Positions 23,203 through 31,886 of a DNA stretch of 33,878 nucleotides are shown piece after piece. The DNA lies in the NCBI GenBank assembly GCA_035446985.1, contig DAOTGG010000009.1:1-33878 (forward strand), written 5' to 3'. Every line of letters begins with the position of its first letter. Within the stretch, counting starts at the first letter, position 1. Source of the stretch: JAQUSX01 sp035446985. GTDB taxonomy: Bacteria; Bacillota; Clostridia; Christensenellales; CAG-314. Below the pieces are notes generated by a model. It was not told where the DNA came from. It saw only the letters and a list, made by a program, of their open reading frames with translations, and did no database searches. Both the position numbers and the translations under genes were made by a program.

Positions 23203-24714
23203 TTAAAGTATTTCCAAGTTCTTTTTGAAAACTTTTTTGAATTCGAGCGCGATTGAATTGGCTTCTTTTATTTCCAAAGCGGCGTCGCCCTCGACCTCCG
23301 TTTTCATAATTACGCTGTCGCCGAGTACGTCGCAGTTGATTTCCGTTATCAGCCCCGCGTTGCTCTTGTCAAAGGCTTCGGCAAGACGCAGGATTACTGC
23401 GAGCTTTTTGACCGCTTCATAATCTTCGTCGGACAAAATAGGCTTGTATTGCGCCCATTCGCTTAAACTTGCTTCTTCTTTGCTGTACATGTCGCATACG
23501 TATGCCGCCAGCACGATATCTCTGTGACTTGCGCCGAAAAGGTTTGAATGTAAAATCATATAAGACGTGTGTTTGCGGTAATTGTAAAATTTGAACGTTT
23601 TGCCCGCGTCGTACATCATGCTTGCGATACGCAAAACTTTGACATACGCTCTGGGGAACTTGTGCAAAACACGCAGTTGTTTAAACAGCTGCACGCAAAG
23701 ATTGAACATCTGGTCGGCATGCGTTTCGTCAAGATTGAGTATCTTTATAAAAGTGCGTAAGTCGTGACCAAGTACGTCTGAAATCGGCTTGTCGATAGTC
23801 GTCGGTACTGCGTAATTAAACATAATGCCTTCTCTGACGCCGCAGCCGCAGACGGTGATATTTTGCGCTTGCAGATAATCAAGCAAAGCTTTCATAGTAG
23901 CCAGCGCGCACGGGAATACGTCCGCTCTTGTGGCTGACAAACCTTTGATTTTGCTAGCCTTTTCAAGGTCGAACGGTTTTATCATATTGTAAATATAATC
24001 AAACTCGTCGATTTTTACACTAAAATTATGTACCATATCTAGAGGGTACTTTTTAATTCTTTTAGCTATTCTCGCCAAAGAACGAGCCGAGCCGCCAACG
24101 CCGATTAGCTGGGTATCGGGATCGAGTTCTTTTAACCAAGGCAGTTCTTCCAGTCTTGATTTAACAAAATTTTCGATGTTTTGGCACGCGACTTCGGGTT
24201 TTACAGACGGACTGACAAATTCCGCAGCAAGCGAGACGCTGCCGAAATCCAATACGTGTTTTTGCAAAACATTGCGTCTGTTATAATAAATCAGTTTCAT
24301 ACTGCCGCCGCCGATTTCAAAAATCAGTCCTTTCGGCGCTTCCAAAGTGTTGATAACTCCCGTATAGTCGTAAGTCGCTTCTTCGTCTTCCGTCAAAACC
24401 TGGAATTTTACACCCGTTGCGGCGAACATTTCATTCAAAAAAGATTTTTGATTTTTTGCGTTTCTTACCGCGGCGGTAGCCACAGCGATAATTCTGTCCG
24501 TTTTGCTTGCGGTGCAAAGTCTTTTGAAAGACTTAATCGTATTTATGGCTTGCAAAATGCGTGTCGGTTTTAAATTTCCGTCACGTTCCGTTTCGCCAAG
24601 CCTTACAGCTTCCCGCATTTCGTTTACAAGGACAAAATAACCGCCGTCATACACATCGTATATAACGAGTCTCGCGGTATTAGAGCCCAAATCAAATAAT
24701 CCCACTCTTTCCAT
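23203..24714 (-). CDS. ppx: Exopolyphosphatase / pppGpp phosphohydrolase (Ppx/GppA)
   Basis: Hydrolyses polyphosphate and/or pppGpp. The two activities cannot be separated by sequence alone. The N-terminal actin-like half has VGLFDLGSNTARLVIYDV, the RDGNLKPTRI region, VATAAVRNAKN and the glycine-rich FEIGGGSMKL with the catalytic Glu just before it. The C-terminal half is HD-like (MMYDAGKTFKFYNYRKHTSYMIL, RDIVLAAYVC). About 503 residues is normal. I chose the ATG at 24714 because GGGAAG precedes it, whereas the in-frame ATG at 24729 has no binding site. It lies alone between the rnf operon and maf, with a structured upstream region. Confidence 0.93.
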   Translation of the reverse strand: MERVGLFDLGSNTARLVIYDVYDGGYFVLVNEMREAVRLGETERDGNLKPTRILQAINTIKSFKRLCTASKTDRIIAVATAAVRNAKNQKSFLNEMFAATGVKFQVLTEDEEATYDYTGVINTLEAPKGLIFEIGGGSMKLIYYNRRNVLQKHVLDFGSVSLAAEFVSPSVKPEVACQNIENFVKSRLEELPWLKELDPDTQLIGVGGSARSLARIAKRIKKYPLDMVHNFSVKIDEFDYIYNMIKPFDLEKASKIKGLSATRADVFPCALATMKALLDYLQAQNITVCGCGVREGIMFNYAVPTTIDKPISDVLGHDLRTFIKILNLDETHADQMFNLCVQLFKQLRVLHKFPRAYVKVLRIASMMYDAGKTFKFYNYRKHTSYMILHSNLFGASHRDIVLAAYVCDMYSKEEASLSEWAQYKPILSDEDYEAVKKLAVILRLAEAFDKSNAGLITEINCDVLGDSVIMKTEVEGDAALEIKEANSIALEFKKVFKKNLEIL

Positions 24715-24729
24715 ATATTTTCTTCCCAT

Positions 24730-24832
24730 ATTAAAATGCCCTCATAAACGACCTAAAAACAAGGATTTTTAGTTATTTCGTCAGGCATTTATCCGTAAAA
24801 ATTTTGTTAAGTCGCATTTTAGCGCAAAATTT
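24730..24832 (-). other. Structured region upstream of ppx
   Basis: Two inverted repeats occur on the minus strand. The first is AAATTTTG-CGC-loop-GCG-6-nt bulge-CAAAATTT followed by T's (24832-24799), which could terminate rnf transcription. The second is an outer AAATGCC/GGCATTT with a nested CTAAAAA-TCCTTG-TTTTTAG. The second has no U-tract and would lie in the ppx leader. No known riboswitch is recognised. Confidence 0.35.
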
Positions 24833-24907
24833 GACTTTTAATAATGTTAACACATAATTGTCAACTTGTGAATACCCTTTGTGAAAAAAAAGTCTAATTT
24901 TTCATTT

Positions 24908-24923
24908 TTAAACACGTGTTTAA
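24908..24923. repeat. 16-bp perfect palindrome downstream of rnfB
   Basis: TTAAACACGTGTTTAA reads identically on both strands. It lies 17 bp past the rnfB stop. With no loop it is a poor terminator, so a dimeric DNA-binding site is as likely. Confidence 0.5.
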
Positions 24924-24939
24924 TAAGTATATTCCCTTT

Positions 24940-25764
24940 TTATAGCTTTTCAAGCGGTTTGATAACTTTTTTGGGGCAAACGTTAACGCACGTCATACAA
25001 CCCGTGCATTTGCTGTAATCGATAACGGGGGTATTATTTTCCATATGTATGGCGTTTTCGGGACATTTTTTCTCGCAAAGTCCGCAGCCGATACAACCAG
25101 TAGAACACATTTCGACCACTTCTCTGCCCTTGCAGTTATTTGAGCAAGCCACATAAATTTTGGCTTCTCTGGGGATACGATGAATAATATTTTTCGGGCA
25201 AGCCTTTACGCAGCTGCCGCAGCCGATACAAACCTTGTCAAGAATATGAGAAAGTCCGTCGTAAACGTCGATAGCCTGCACGGGGCAAACGTTGACGCAC
25301 GTTCCCGAACCCAAACATCCGGTTAGACACGCTTTTCTGCCGTCGGCTAACATTTGCTGACTTACGCAGTCGCCGTAACCTTGGTACTCGAACTTGTCCT
25401 TGCAGTTTACGCCGCCCGAACAAGCCACTACTATGCGGGTATCTCCGCCGCCTGTGTAATTGATGCCGAGAATGTTGCTTATTGCAACCTTATTTTCTTT
25501 GCTCGTTTGTCCGCATTGTTCCAGCGTTGCCGTGCCTTCGCACAAAGCCTTTGCAAAATCTTCGCAGCCGGCTTTTCCGCAAGCTCCGCAGTTTGCGCCG
25601 CCGAGTTTCGCTTTTATTTCAGCAATGCGCGGATCCGCCCCTTTTACGGCGGTTACTCTACTGATCAGCATTATAATAATGCCGAATAATAACGCCACCG
25701 CAAACATAATAGCAACGGTAAATCCCACGCTCGCCCAATTTATTTCTCTAAAAAACAGTAACAT
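24940..25764 (-). CDS. rnfB: Rnf complex subunit B (multi-Fe-S ferredoxin subunit)
   Basis: Electron-entry subunit of the ferredoxin:NAD+ oxidoreductase, thought to accept electrons from reduced ferredoxin. A transmembrane helix lies at about 14-36. The 4Fe-4S domain follows, with GGANCGACGKAGCEDFAKAL and a Cys after it. The C-terminal half has four ferredoxin-type motifs: CLTGCLGSGTCVNVCP, CIGCGSCVKACP, CSTGCIGCGLCEKKCP and CTGCMTCVNVCP. The 274 residues are typical for clostridial RnfB. It is the last gene of the operon. Confidence 0.97.
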   Translation of the reverse strand: MLLFFREINWASVGFTVAIMFAVALLFGIIIMLISRVTAVKGADPRIAEIKAKLGGANCGACGKAGCEDFAKALCEGTATLEQCGQTSKENKVAISNILGINYTGGGDTRIVVACSGGVNCKDKFEYQGYGDCVSQQMLADGRKACLTGCLGSGTCVNVCPVQAIDVYDGLSHILDKVCIGCGSCVKACPKNIIHRIPREAKIYVACSNNCKGREVVEMCSTGCIGCGLCEKKCPENAIHMENNTPVIDYSKCTGCMTCVNVCPKKVIKPLEKL

Positions 25765-25778
25765 TTAACCAAAACTCC

Positions 25779-26357
25779 TTACATCGTTATAAAAGTAAAA
25801 ACGTAAAACGCCATTGCCATAATGCCCGCCGTTATCATAGAGATAGGAAAACCGCGCATGTGTTTCGGCGTGGGCAGTTTGTCGATTTTTTCACGAAGTC
25901 CCGCTAAGATAACGATAGCAAGCGTAAATCCTATTCCGCTGAATAGACCGTTTAGAGCCGCGGAAAATACTCCCGTAACCAGTTCGTAAGTAAGGTTTAT
26001 TTCCGCAACACCCAAAATCGCGCAGTTTGTCGTAATCAGCGGCAAATACACGCCCATTGCCTTGTATAAACTCGGCGACATTTTGCGTATTACCATTTCC
26101 AGTATCTGCACGAGTGATGCGATAACGAAAATAAAAACTATTATTTCAAGATATTCGATACCGTTAGGCAGCATTATATACGTGTAAATCGGATAGGTGA
26201 TAAGCGAAGCCAATACCATAACGAAAGTTACGGCTACGCCCATACCCAACGCGCTGTCAACTTTTTTTGACAGTCCCAAAAAAGGACATATACCCAAAAA
26301 CTGTACTACAACGTAGTTAGATATAAATATTCCCGCGATTGCTAATGAAAATACCAT
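25779..26357 (-). CDS. rnfA: Rnf complex membrane subunit A
   Basis: Integral membrane subunit homologous to NqrE and RnfE. It has 192 residues with about six hydrophobic helices. The conserved block NYVVVQFLGICPFLGLSKKVDSALGMGVAVTFVM contains the Cys that, in RnfA/RnfE, binds an intramembrane [2Fe-2S] cluster. A second family block is LITTNCAILGVA, again with a Cys. It lies 3 bp after rnfE and 14 bp before rnfB. Confidence 0.97.
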   Translation of the reverse strand: MVFSLAIAGIFISNYVVVQFLGICPFLGLSKKVDSALGMGVAVTFVMVLASLITYPIYTYIMLPNGIEYLEIIVFIFVIASLVQILEMVIRKMSPSLYKAMGVYLPLITTNCAILGVAEINLTYELVTGVFSAALNGLFSGIGFTLAIVILAGLREKIDKLPTPKHMRGFPISMITAGIMAMAFYVFTFITM

Positions 26358-26360
26358 TTT

Positions 26361-27017
26361 TTATACCTCCGTCGTTTTTGGTTTTAATATTTTCGCTCCG
26401 CCGAGTTTTTGTTTGCGAACAATACGGTCGTAAACAAAAGTGAATAACGCGATAAACATACCGTACGTCATAAACGCTCCTGCGGGAGTTGTGAAAAAGG
26501 CTATTTTAAAGTTCCATAACGCAACGCCAAAAATACTGCCGTTGCCTAAGATTTCACGGACAGCGCCCAGTAACGTCAGAGCCACGGTGTAGCCGATACC
26601 CATAAAGAGTCCGTCCATTACCGACAGTCCGATAGTATTGTGGCTGGCGAAAGATTCCGCTCGGGCAAGAATAATACAGTTAACGACTATGAGCGGTAAA
26701 AACACGCCCATTGCGTTGTATATACCCATAATAGCCGCCGACTTACTTCCAAGATAATACAGCAACATTTTTACAACGGTAACAAACGTCGCTATTATTA
26801 AGATAAAAGCGGGTATGCGGACTTTGTCGGGAATGATATTGCGCAGTATCGATATTACAAGGTTACTGCATACAAGCACGAACGTAACCGCCGCGCCCAT
26901 TCCAAGACCGTTTATCGCTTCGTTTGACAAAGCCAAAATCGAGCAGGTGCCAAGCACGAGTTTTAAAGCGGGGTTTTGTCTGACTATGCCGTCTAATGCT
27001 AATTCTTTTACTTTCAT
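26361..27017 (-). CDS. rnfE: Rnf complex membrane subunit E
   Basis: Homologue of RnfA and NqrD, with about six membrane helices in 218 residues. Family features are NPALKLVLGTCSILALSNEAINGLGMGAAVTFVL and PLIVVNCIILARAESFA, with Cys in both half-membrane loops. The C-terminus extends beyond the last helix with a basic tail. It is paired with rnfA, forming the inverted-topology core that carries electrons across the membrane. Confidence 0.97.
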   Translation of the reverse strand: MKVKELALDGIVRQNPALKLVLGTCSILALSNEAINGLGMGAAVTFVLVCSNLVISILRNIIPDKVRIPAFILIIATFVTVVKMLLYYLGSKSAAIMGIYNAMGVFLPLIVVNCIILARAESFASHNTIGLSVMDGLFMGIGYTVALTLLGAVREILGNGSIFGVALWNFKIAFFTTPAGAFMTYGMFIALFTFVYDRIVRKQKLGGAKILKPKTTEV

Positions 27018-27035
27018 TATTTCAAAACCTCCCTT

Positions 27036-27569
27036 TTATTCACCGTATACGGCTTGATAATATTCTTGCGCTGTGACAAACGCGTTCATAACGGCGTAAG
27101 ACGAGTGCGTCGCGCCTGTAACGACCATTTCGGGGTCTTTCGGCACTATGTCGGCGATATTCGTTCCGTTAAGCGCGGCGAGTTTGCTTTCGTCGTAATC
27201 ATACGGCGCAGCGGAACTGCCTTGCTCTTTGATATACGAACCCAAAATAATTCCCGTGTCTTTTTCCAAAACGATAATTACGGTAAACGCTTTCGCTTTG
27301 CCGTAACCTGCGGACTCTATATACAGTCCGACAAGCTGTTTGCCTTGGCTGTCGCTGCCTTCAACCGCCAGTAAAACTTTTCCGCTTGTCGTAGCTACGT
27401 CGGCAACCTCGACTTGATCGTATTCTGCTTCGTATGCGTTACTGAAAGCGGAAAAATCCGGCGGAACGTAAAGTAAATCGTTTAATATTGCCAAAGCCGC
27501 AACGCAAACCACGGCGATGATAACAAGCGTCAAAACGCATTTTACGGAGGGGGTTAAGATTTTTTTCAT
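27036..27569 (-). CDS. rnfG: Rnf complex subunit G (covalent FMN)
   Basis: Membrane-anchored subunit with an FMN-binding domain. An N-terminal helix spans about residues 10-30. The FMN domain carries VVTGATHSS near residue 153, where Thr would be phosphoester-linked to FMN. KAFTVIIVLEKDTGIILG is the preceding FMN-domain core. The 177 residues are normal. The ATG overlaps the rnfD stop by 4 bp (ATGA). Confidence 0.95.
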   Translation of the reverse strand: MKKILTPSVKCVLTLVIIAVVCVAALAILNDLLYVPPDFSAFSNAYEAEYDQVEVADVATTSGKVLLAVEGSDSQGKQLVGLYIESAGYGKAKAFTVIIVLEKDTGIILGSYIKEQGSSAAPYDYDESKLAALNGTNIADIVPKDPEMVVTGATHSSYAVMNAFVTAQEYYQAVYGE

Positions 27570-28579
27570 TTTGCCGCCTCCTTTTTTTCTTTTCTATATC
27601 CGAAAGGTTTCGGAACAATATATTTGTCAATTAACGGAACAATCAAGTTCATAAGCAAAATAGAGAACGATACCGCTTCTCCGCCTGTGGCTTGTCTAAG
27701 TCCCGCCGTAAGCAGACCCAAAGCTATGAAATATACATAGTTGCCGAGTTTTGTGTTGGGCGTCGTGACGTAATCCGTCGCCATAAAAATAGCTCCGAGT
27801 ATAAGTCCGCCCGAAAGTATCGACGGCAAAAAATAGCTGAAATCAAAACCGTTCAATGCCACGGCAAACAGTCCCGTTACGCCGATATATACCAAAGGCC
27901 AACGGAAATTTAAAACTTTTGTCGCAACAAGATAGATGCCGCCGACGATAAGGGCAAGCTTGCTTGTTTCACCGATACAGCCAGGCAATCCAGTACCTAA
28001 GAGCAAGTCCCAGTTGGAGTAGCCCATAGTAAGCAAAACGCCGCTTCCCGTCGGATGAGTCAGCATTTCCGTCAAAGGCGTCGCGCCTGTGACTACTTGA
28101 ACGTTTCCGCCCGAAAGCAATCCGATAGCGGGATATGCCCACGTATTCATAAGCACGCCGAAACTCATAACGACGAAAATTCTGCCTGTGATGGCGGGAT
28201 TGGCGATATTACAGCCCGTGCCGCCGAAAAGCATTTTTACCACTATTATTGCGAATACGCTTGCCAGTACGGGAACGTACCACGCCGATAAAGCAAGCGG
28301 AGGCATATTAAGACCTATCAAAAGTCCCGTGACGACGCTTGTAAAGTCAAGTTGCTTCAAAGCATCTTTAAAACTCATTTTTCTTATCAGTAAGTAAGTA
28401 ATCTCCGCCATAACCGCGCTCAAAACCGAAACGGCAAGCACGAACAAAGCGTTCATTCCAAAATAAACGACAGCCATAACCGAAGCGGGTAAAAGAGCGA
28501 TTATTACGTTAAGCATTATTTTTTTCGTATTGTCGTTCGCTCTGACATGAGGCGAACCCGAATAAATCATTCTTTTCAT
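27566..28579 (-). CDS. rnfD: Rnf complex membrane subunit D (covalent FMN)
   Basis: Large membrane subunit related to NqrB, with about nine to ten hydrophobic helices in 337 residues. It begins SGSPHVRANDNTKKIMLNVIIALLP, the family start. The covalent-FMN site is VVTGATPLTEML. GGTGCNIANPAITGRIF and ATDYVTTPNTKLGN are conserved RnfD blocks. It overlaps rnfC by 4 bp and rnfG by 4 bp. It is a likely site of ion translocation (Na+ or H+, not distinguishable here). Confidence 0.97.
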   Translation of the reverse strand: MKRMIYSGSPHVRANDNTKKIMLNVIIALLPASVMAVVYFGMNALFVLAVSVLSAVMAEITYLLIRKMSFKDALKQLDFTSVVTGLLIGLNMPPLALSAWYVPVLASVFAIIVVKMLFGGTGCNIANPAITGRIFVVMSFGVLMNTWAYPAIGLLSGGNVQVVTGATPLTEMLTHPTGSGVLLTMGYSNWDLLLGTGLPGCIGETSKLALIVGGIYLVATKVLNFRWPLVYIGVTGLFAVALNGFDFSYFLPSILSGGLILGAIFMATDYVTTPNTKLGNYVYFIALGLLTAGLRQATGGEAVSFSILLMNLIVPLIDKYIVPKPFGYRKEKKEAAK

Positions 28580-29859
28580 TTCTTTCTCTCCCTCATCTTT
28601 TGTTTAGCAAGCCTTACGCTTTGGACAAGCGAGCGTTTTGCGGGACAAATAAAAGAACAGCAGCCGCATTCAAAACAATCCATAGCGCCGTATTTTACCG
28701 CGCTGTCAAGATCGTCCGATTGAATATAAAAATCTATATACATTGGCATAAGATGCATTGGGCATACCGCCGCGCATCTGCCGCAGCTTATACAGTTGGT
28801 CGGCTGTAACAAATTTATTTCGTCTTCTGTAAGCGCAAGTAACCCCGATTCCGCTTTTGTCGTCGAGCAATCGGCGTTATTTAAAGGAAATCCCATCATC
28901 GGTCCGCCGCTTATTAGCTTTACAGCGTTATCGTTTACTCCGCCGCAAAACTCAAAAATATCTTTATGTAGCGTGCCGTTAAGAACCCACAAATTTTTGG
29001 GGTCGTTGATACCTTTGCCCGAAACCGTCAAAACACGCTTATACAGCGGATTGTTGTTTCTTACGGCATCGTAAACAGCGTAAGCGGTAGCCACGTTATG
29101 CACAACTACGCCCACGTCCATAGGTAAGCCCCCTTTATTAGGCACTCTGCGTTTTGTGCAGGTGTAAATCAAAACTTTTTCCGCGCCTTGCGGATATTTT
29201 TTCTTTAATAATTTTATTTCGTAACCGCTGTTGGAAAGTTTCTCGTAAGCGGTCATTTTGTTGTCTTCAATACCGATAATAACTTTTTCAACGCCTATTG
29301 CCGTTGCCATAAGACTAATTCCATCAAGAACTTCGTCAATATGCTCTATCATCAGTCTGTTGTCGCAGTTAAGATACGGTTCGCATTCAGCCGCGTTTAT
29401 CAGCAATATATCGACGGGTTTATTAGGCGAATCCTTGACAGCGGTAGAAAATCCAGCGCCGCCTAAGCCTACTATGCCCGCGTCAAATATTCTTTGCAAA
29501 ATCGATTCTTTGTCGATTTTTTCCATTTTTGGCAAAGCGACTTTGTTATCGCCTTCAGCCTTTACGTGAATATAATCGACCGCCGTGTTTTGCGCGTTTT
29601 TGCGTTTTAGTATTTCTACTACCGTGCCCGAAACCGAAGAAAAAATGTTCGCGGAAATTTTGCCGTTTGCTTTGGCAATGAGTTGTCCTTGCGCTACGTT
29701 GTCTCCTTGGTTAACGATAGGCGCGGCAGGCGCGCCGATGTGTTGCGACAATGAAATAAAATAATCCGACGAAACAGGCATTTTTTCAATCGCCTTATTT
29801 TCCGTCAGATCTTTCTTATCAGATGGATGCACTCCCTGTAAAAAGGTATGCTTTTTCAA
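28576..29859 (-). CDS. rnfC: Rnf complex subunit C (NADH-binding)
   Basis: Peripheral subunit carrying the NAD(H) site. The 427 residues contain the N-terminal barrel-sandwich lobe (GAPAAPIVNQGDNVAQGQLIA), the NADH/FMN-binding region GIVGLGGAGFSTAVK, NAAECEPYLNCDNRLM, and two 4Fe-4S motifs, NCISCGRCAAVCP and CFECGCCSFICP. It starts at a TTG (29859) with AAGGGGGCG about 7 bases upstream. It is the first gene of rnfCDGEAB. I could not identify a confident promoter in the 94 bp before it. Confidence 0.97.
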   Translation of the reverse strand: MKKHTFLQGVHPSDKKDLTENKAIEKMPVSSDYFISLSQHIGAPAAPIVNQGDNVAQGQLIAKANGKISANIFSSVSGTVVEILKRKNAQNTAVDYIHVKAEGDNKVALPKMEKIDKESILQRIFDAGIVGLGGAGFSTAVKDSPNKPVDILLINAAECEPYLNCDNRLMIEHIDEVLDGISLMATAIGVEKVIIGIEDNKMTAYEKLSNSGYEIKLLKKKYPQGAEKVLIYTCTKRRVPNKGGLPMDVGVVVHNVATAYAVYDAVRNNNPLYKRVLTVSGKGINDPKNLWVLNGTLHKDIFEFCGGVNDNAVKLISGGPMMGFPLNNADCSTTKAESGLLALTEDEINLLQPTNCISCGRCAAVCPMHLMPMYIDFYIQSDDLDSAVKYGAMDCFECGCCSFICPAKRSLVQSVRLAKQKMRERKK

Positions 29860-29953
29860 AATAAACGCCCCCTTGGTTTTACTTGTTTTTACCTTAACAT
29901 AAATGACGTCAAAAGTAAATAGCCATTAAGCAAAAAATCCGCTAAAAATCGAC

Positions 29954-30328
29954 TTATTCCAAATCTTTTTTCGGTTTAAAAATCTCATATATTTGACAAG
30001 CCGCTAATGTCAAAAGCAGGATGCCGAAAGATATTTTCAAAATTTTGTCTTCGACAACATTCGACAGCAATGCACCGACAATCGCAAAGATTACCGCGGG
30101 CAATATCATTATTAAAACTCTGTGGTTTTTTACCAGACCGTTTTTTTTATGCACGACGAGCGTCGCCGCCGCCATTGGAATAAAGCTAATAAGATTTGTT
30201 GCTTGTATCGTTTGTTGCGGAATGTCCAAAAATCCCAGTAGCGGTATCAAAAAAGTCCCGCCGCCCATTCCCATGCCGCCGAGTATGCCCGATATAAAGC
30301 CGAATACCGCTATAATCAAATAAGTCAT
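29954..30328 (-). CDS. TauE/SafE-family permease, half-size (downstream unit)
   Basis: A membrane protein of 124 residues with about four hydrophobic helices. It starts AVFGFISGILGGMGMGGGTFLIPLL, the glycine-rich entrance motif of TauE/SafE (TSUP) anion permeases, and also contains ATNLISFIPMAAATL. Usual TSUP proteins have 240-270 residues made of two such repeats. Here one repeat is a separate gene. A good AAAAGG site precedes the ATG. It probably forms a heterodimer with the next gene. The substrate (sulfite, sulfonate or other organic anion) is unknown. Confidence 0.88.
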   Translation of the reverse strand: MTYLIIAVFGFISGILGGMGMGGGTFLIPLLGFLDIPQQTIQATNLISFIPMAAATLVVHKKNGLVKNHRVLIMILPAVIFAIVGALLSNVVEDKILKISFGILLLTLAACQIYEIFKPKKDLE

Positions 30329-30413
30329 ATTTTACCTTTTTTTTGCAAAAGTTTGTTTTATAGTTTCGCGAAAATTTGCGCATTTTATTAATTATTTTTT
30401 TTATATTGTTTCA

Positions 30414-30776
30414 TCAAAAAAACATTTTTACGCCCGCGATGACCAGTATTGCCGAAAAAACTATCTGCACTACTTTTGGATCGAGTTTTTTTAACAGCAC
30501 CGCTCCGCAAAGCCCTCCCGCTATTACTCCTAGCGTGGCAAAAAGCGTATAGAGCCAATCCACTCTTTGATTAAATACGTAAACGATAGCGGAAACTATC
30601 GTTATCGGCAAGATTACCAAAATAGCGGTTGCATGGGCTTCTTTTTGGGGCATTTTTAATATCGCCACCAGCGCGCACACAACGAGTATTCCGCCTCCTC
30701 CGCCCAAAAACCCGTTTAAAAAGCCTATGCCCGCGCCAAGAAGCGCAATTGCAAAATTTTCTCCGTCTCTTATCAC
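30414..30776 (-). CDS. TauE/SafE-family permease, half-size (upstream unit)
   Basis: A 120-residue membrane protein, the second TSUP repeat: ALLGAGIGFLNGFLGGGGGILVV, then EAHATAILVILPITIVSAIVYV and four helices in total. It is the partner of the 29954-30328 gene, 85 bp away on the same strand. The start is uncertain. A GTG at 30776 gives the length stated but has no clear ribosome binding site, and a GGAG lies just inside the frame without a normal start codon after it. Confidence 0.83.
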   Translation of the reverse strand: MIRDGENFAIALLGAGIGFLNGFLGGGGGILVVCALVAILKMPQKEAHATAILVILPITIVSAIVYVFNQRVDWLYTLFATLGVIAGGLCGAVLLKKLDPKVVQIVFSAILVIAGVKMFF

Positions 30777-30900
30777 AAAATTATTGTTGACAAAATTAGC
30801 TTTCTTATATCGCCGATAAAGTTAAATATTTTTGTGTTTTGTAAAATAAAGGTTTTTGGTGCTTGAAAATATCGGGAATTTTAATTTTTCGAAAAAAATA

Positions 30901-30918
30901 AACCGCCTTTTAAAGCGG
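30901..30918 (-). terminator. Intrinsic terminator of the aro operon
   Basis: ACCGC / GCGGT stem with an 8-base loop (about 30902-30919), followed on the minus strand by TTTATTTTTTT. It is 36 bp beyond the aroK stop. The stem is short but the T-tract is good. Confidence 0.7.
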
Positions 30919-30954
30919 TCTGCGTTAAATAAAAATTATCTAAAAACGTGAAAT

Positions 30955-31479
30955 TTAATTCTCTGCGATATTCAAATCTAATAAAATGTCATAAATTTTT
31001 TTTGCGGCGGTATTAACGGAAATCGCGCTGGTATAAACAGTCATATCTCTGCAACTAAGGTAAAGATTTTTTCGTTTATTATAAAGACTGTCGAGTTTGT
31101 CCGATAAGTTTCCCCTCAAAAGAGGTCTGTCTGAATTGCGTAAACGAGACATCAAAGCGTTTTTTGAAGCGGACAAATATATTACGTAACAATCGCTTAG
31201 TAAGTCGATATTGGCTTTATTCTCCACTATTCCTCCGCCCGTGGAAATAATTACGTTTTCCATTTTTACAGCCGACGACAAAGCTTTTGTCTCGTATTCG
31301 CGGAAGACCTTTTCGCCGTGTTTTTCGAAAATTTGCGCAGGCGTCATTCCGACTTCAAACTCGATAAGTTCGTCGGTATCAACCGACATTAGTCCCAGTA
31401 ACGAAGCGAGTTTCTTCGCCACCGAGGTTTTTCCGCTGCCAGGCATACCTATAAGGGCGACGTTTTTTACAAGCCGCAT
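30955..31479 (-). CDS. aroK: Shikimate kinase
   Basis: Phosphorylates shikimate to shikimate-3-phosphate. The 174 residues carry the P-loop GMPGSGKTSVAKKLA, DTDELIE, the shikimate-binding STGGGIV and the lid motif SDRPLLRG. The ATG overlaps the aroQ frame by 13 bp with only a weak GGCGG site, so translational coupling is likely. It is the last gene of the aroA-E-Q-K operon. Confidence 0.97.
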   Translation of the reverse strand: MRLVKNVALIGMPGSGKTSVAKKLASLLGLMSVDTDELIEFEVGMTPAQIFEKHGEKVFREYETKALSSAVKMENVIISTGGGIVENKANIDLLSDCYVIYLSASKNALMSRLRNSDRPLLRGNLSDKLDSLYNKRKNLYLSCRDMTVYTSAISVNTAAKKIYDILLDLNIAEN

Positions 31480-31886
31480 AGATAATCTACCGCCTTAAAA
31501 TAGCTTTTTTCTTTTTCGCCGTAAAAACATTTTTTTACCACGCCGTCGAAAACTCGGATTTTCCGAAAATCTTCCCGATTTTCTATATCGGACAAATGAA
31601 CTTCGATAACGGGCTTATTGATACTTTCGATACAATCGCGTATCGCGTAACTGTAATGCGAATACGCCCCCGCGTTTAATATAACGCCGTCGGCGTGTGT
31701 CTTTTGAAGTTTCGAAACTATTTCGCTTTCGGAATTTGAAAAGAAAAATTCCGTCTTCGCTTGTTTTGCCGACGCGTATTTTTTTACCGCAAAATTCAGC
31801 TCTTTTAAGGTTAAATCGCCGTAAATTGCGCGGTCGCGCCGTCCGAGCATATTAAGATTAACGCCGTTTATAATAAGGATTTTCAT
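31467..31886 (-). CDS. aroQ: 3-dehydroquinate dehydratase, type II
   Basis: Converts 3-dehydroquinate to 3-dehydroshikimate. From the chosen ATG (31886) it has 139 residues and starts MKILIINGVNLNMLGRRDRAIYG, with the type II Arg and catalytic Tyr. GVILNAGAYSHYSYAIRD and PVIEVHLSDIENREDFRKIRV follow. The ATG overlaps the aroE stop by 4 bp (ATGA), which fits the family start. An upstream in-frame ATG at 31946 would add 20 unrelated residues. Confidence 0.95.
   Translation of the reverse strand: MKILIINGVNLNMLGRRDRAIYGDLTLKELNFAVKKYASAKQAKTEFFFSNSESEIVSKLQKTHADGVILNAGAYSHYSYAIRDCIESINKPVIEVHLSDIENREDFRKIRVFDGVVKKCFYGEKEKSYFKAVDYLCGL

Noticed and set aside
24730..24939. Riboswitch upstream of ppx
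   Set aside because: The hairpins do not match any riboswitch architecture I know, so I report them only as unexplained structure.
29880..29953. TTGACG upstream of rnfC as the rnf promoter
   Set aside because: No acceptable -10 is found at 16-18 bp, so the rnf promoter remains unidentified.
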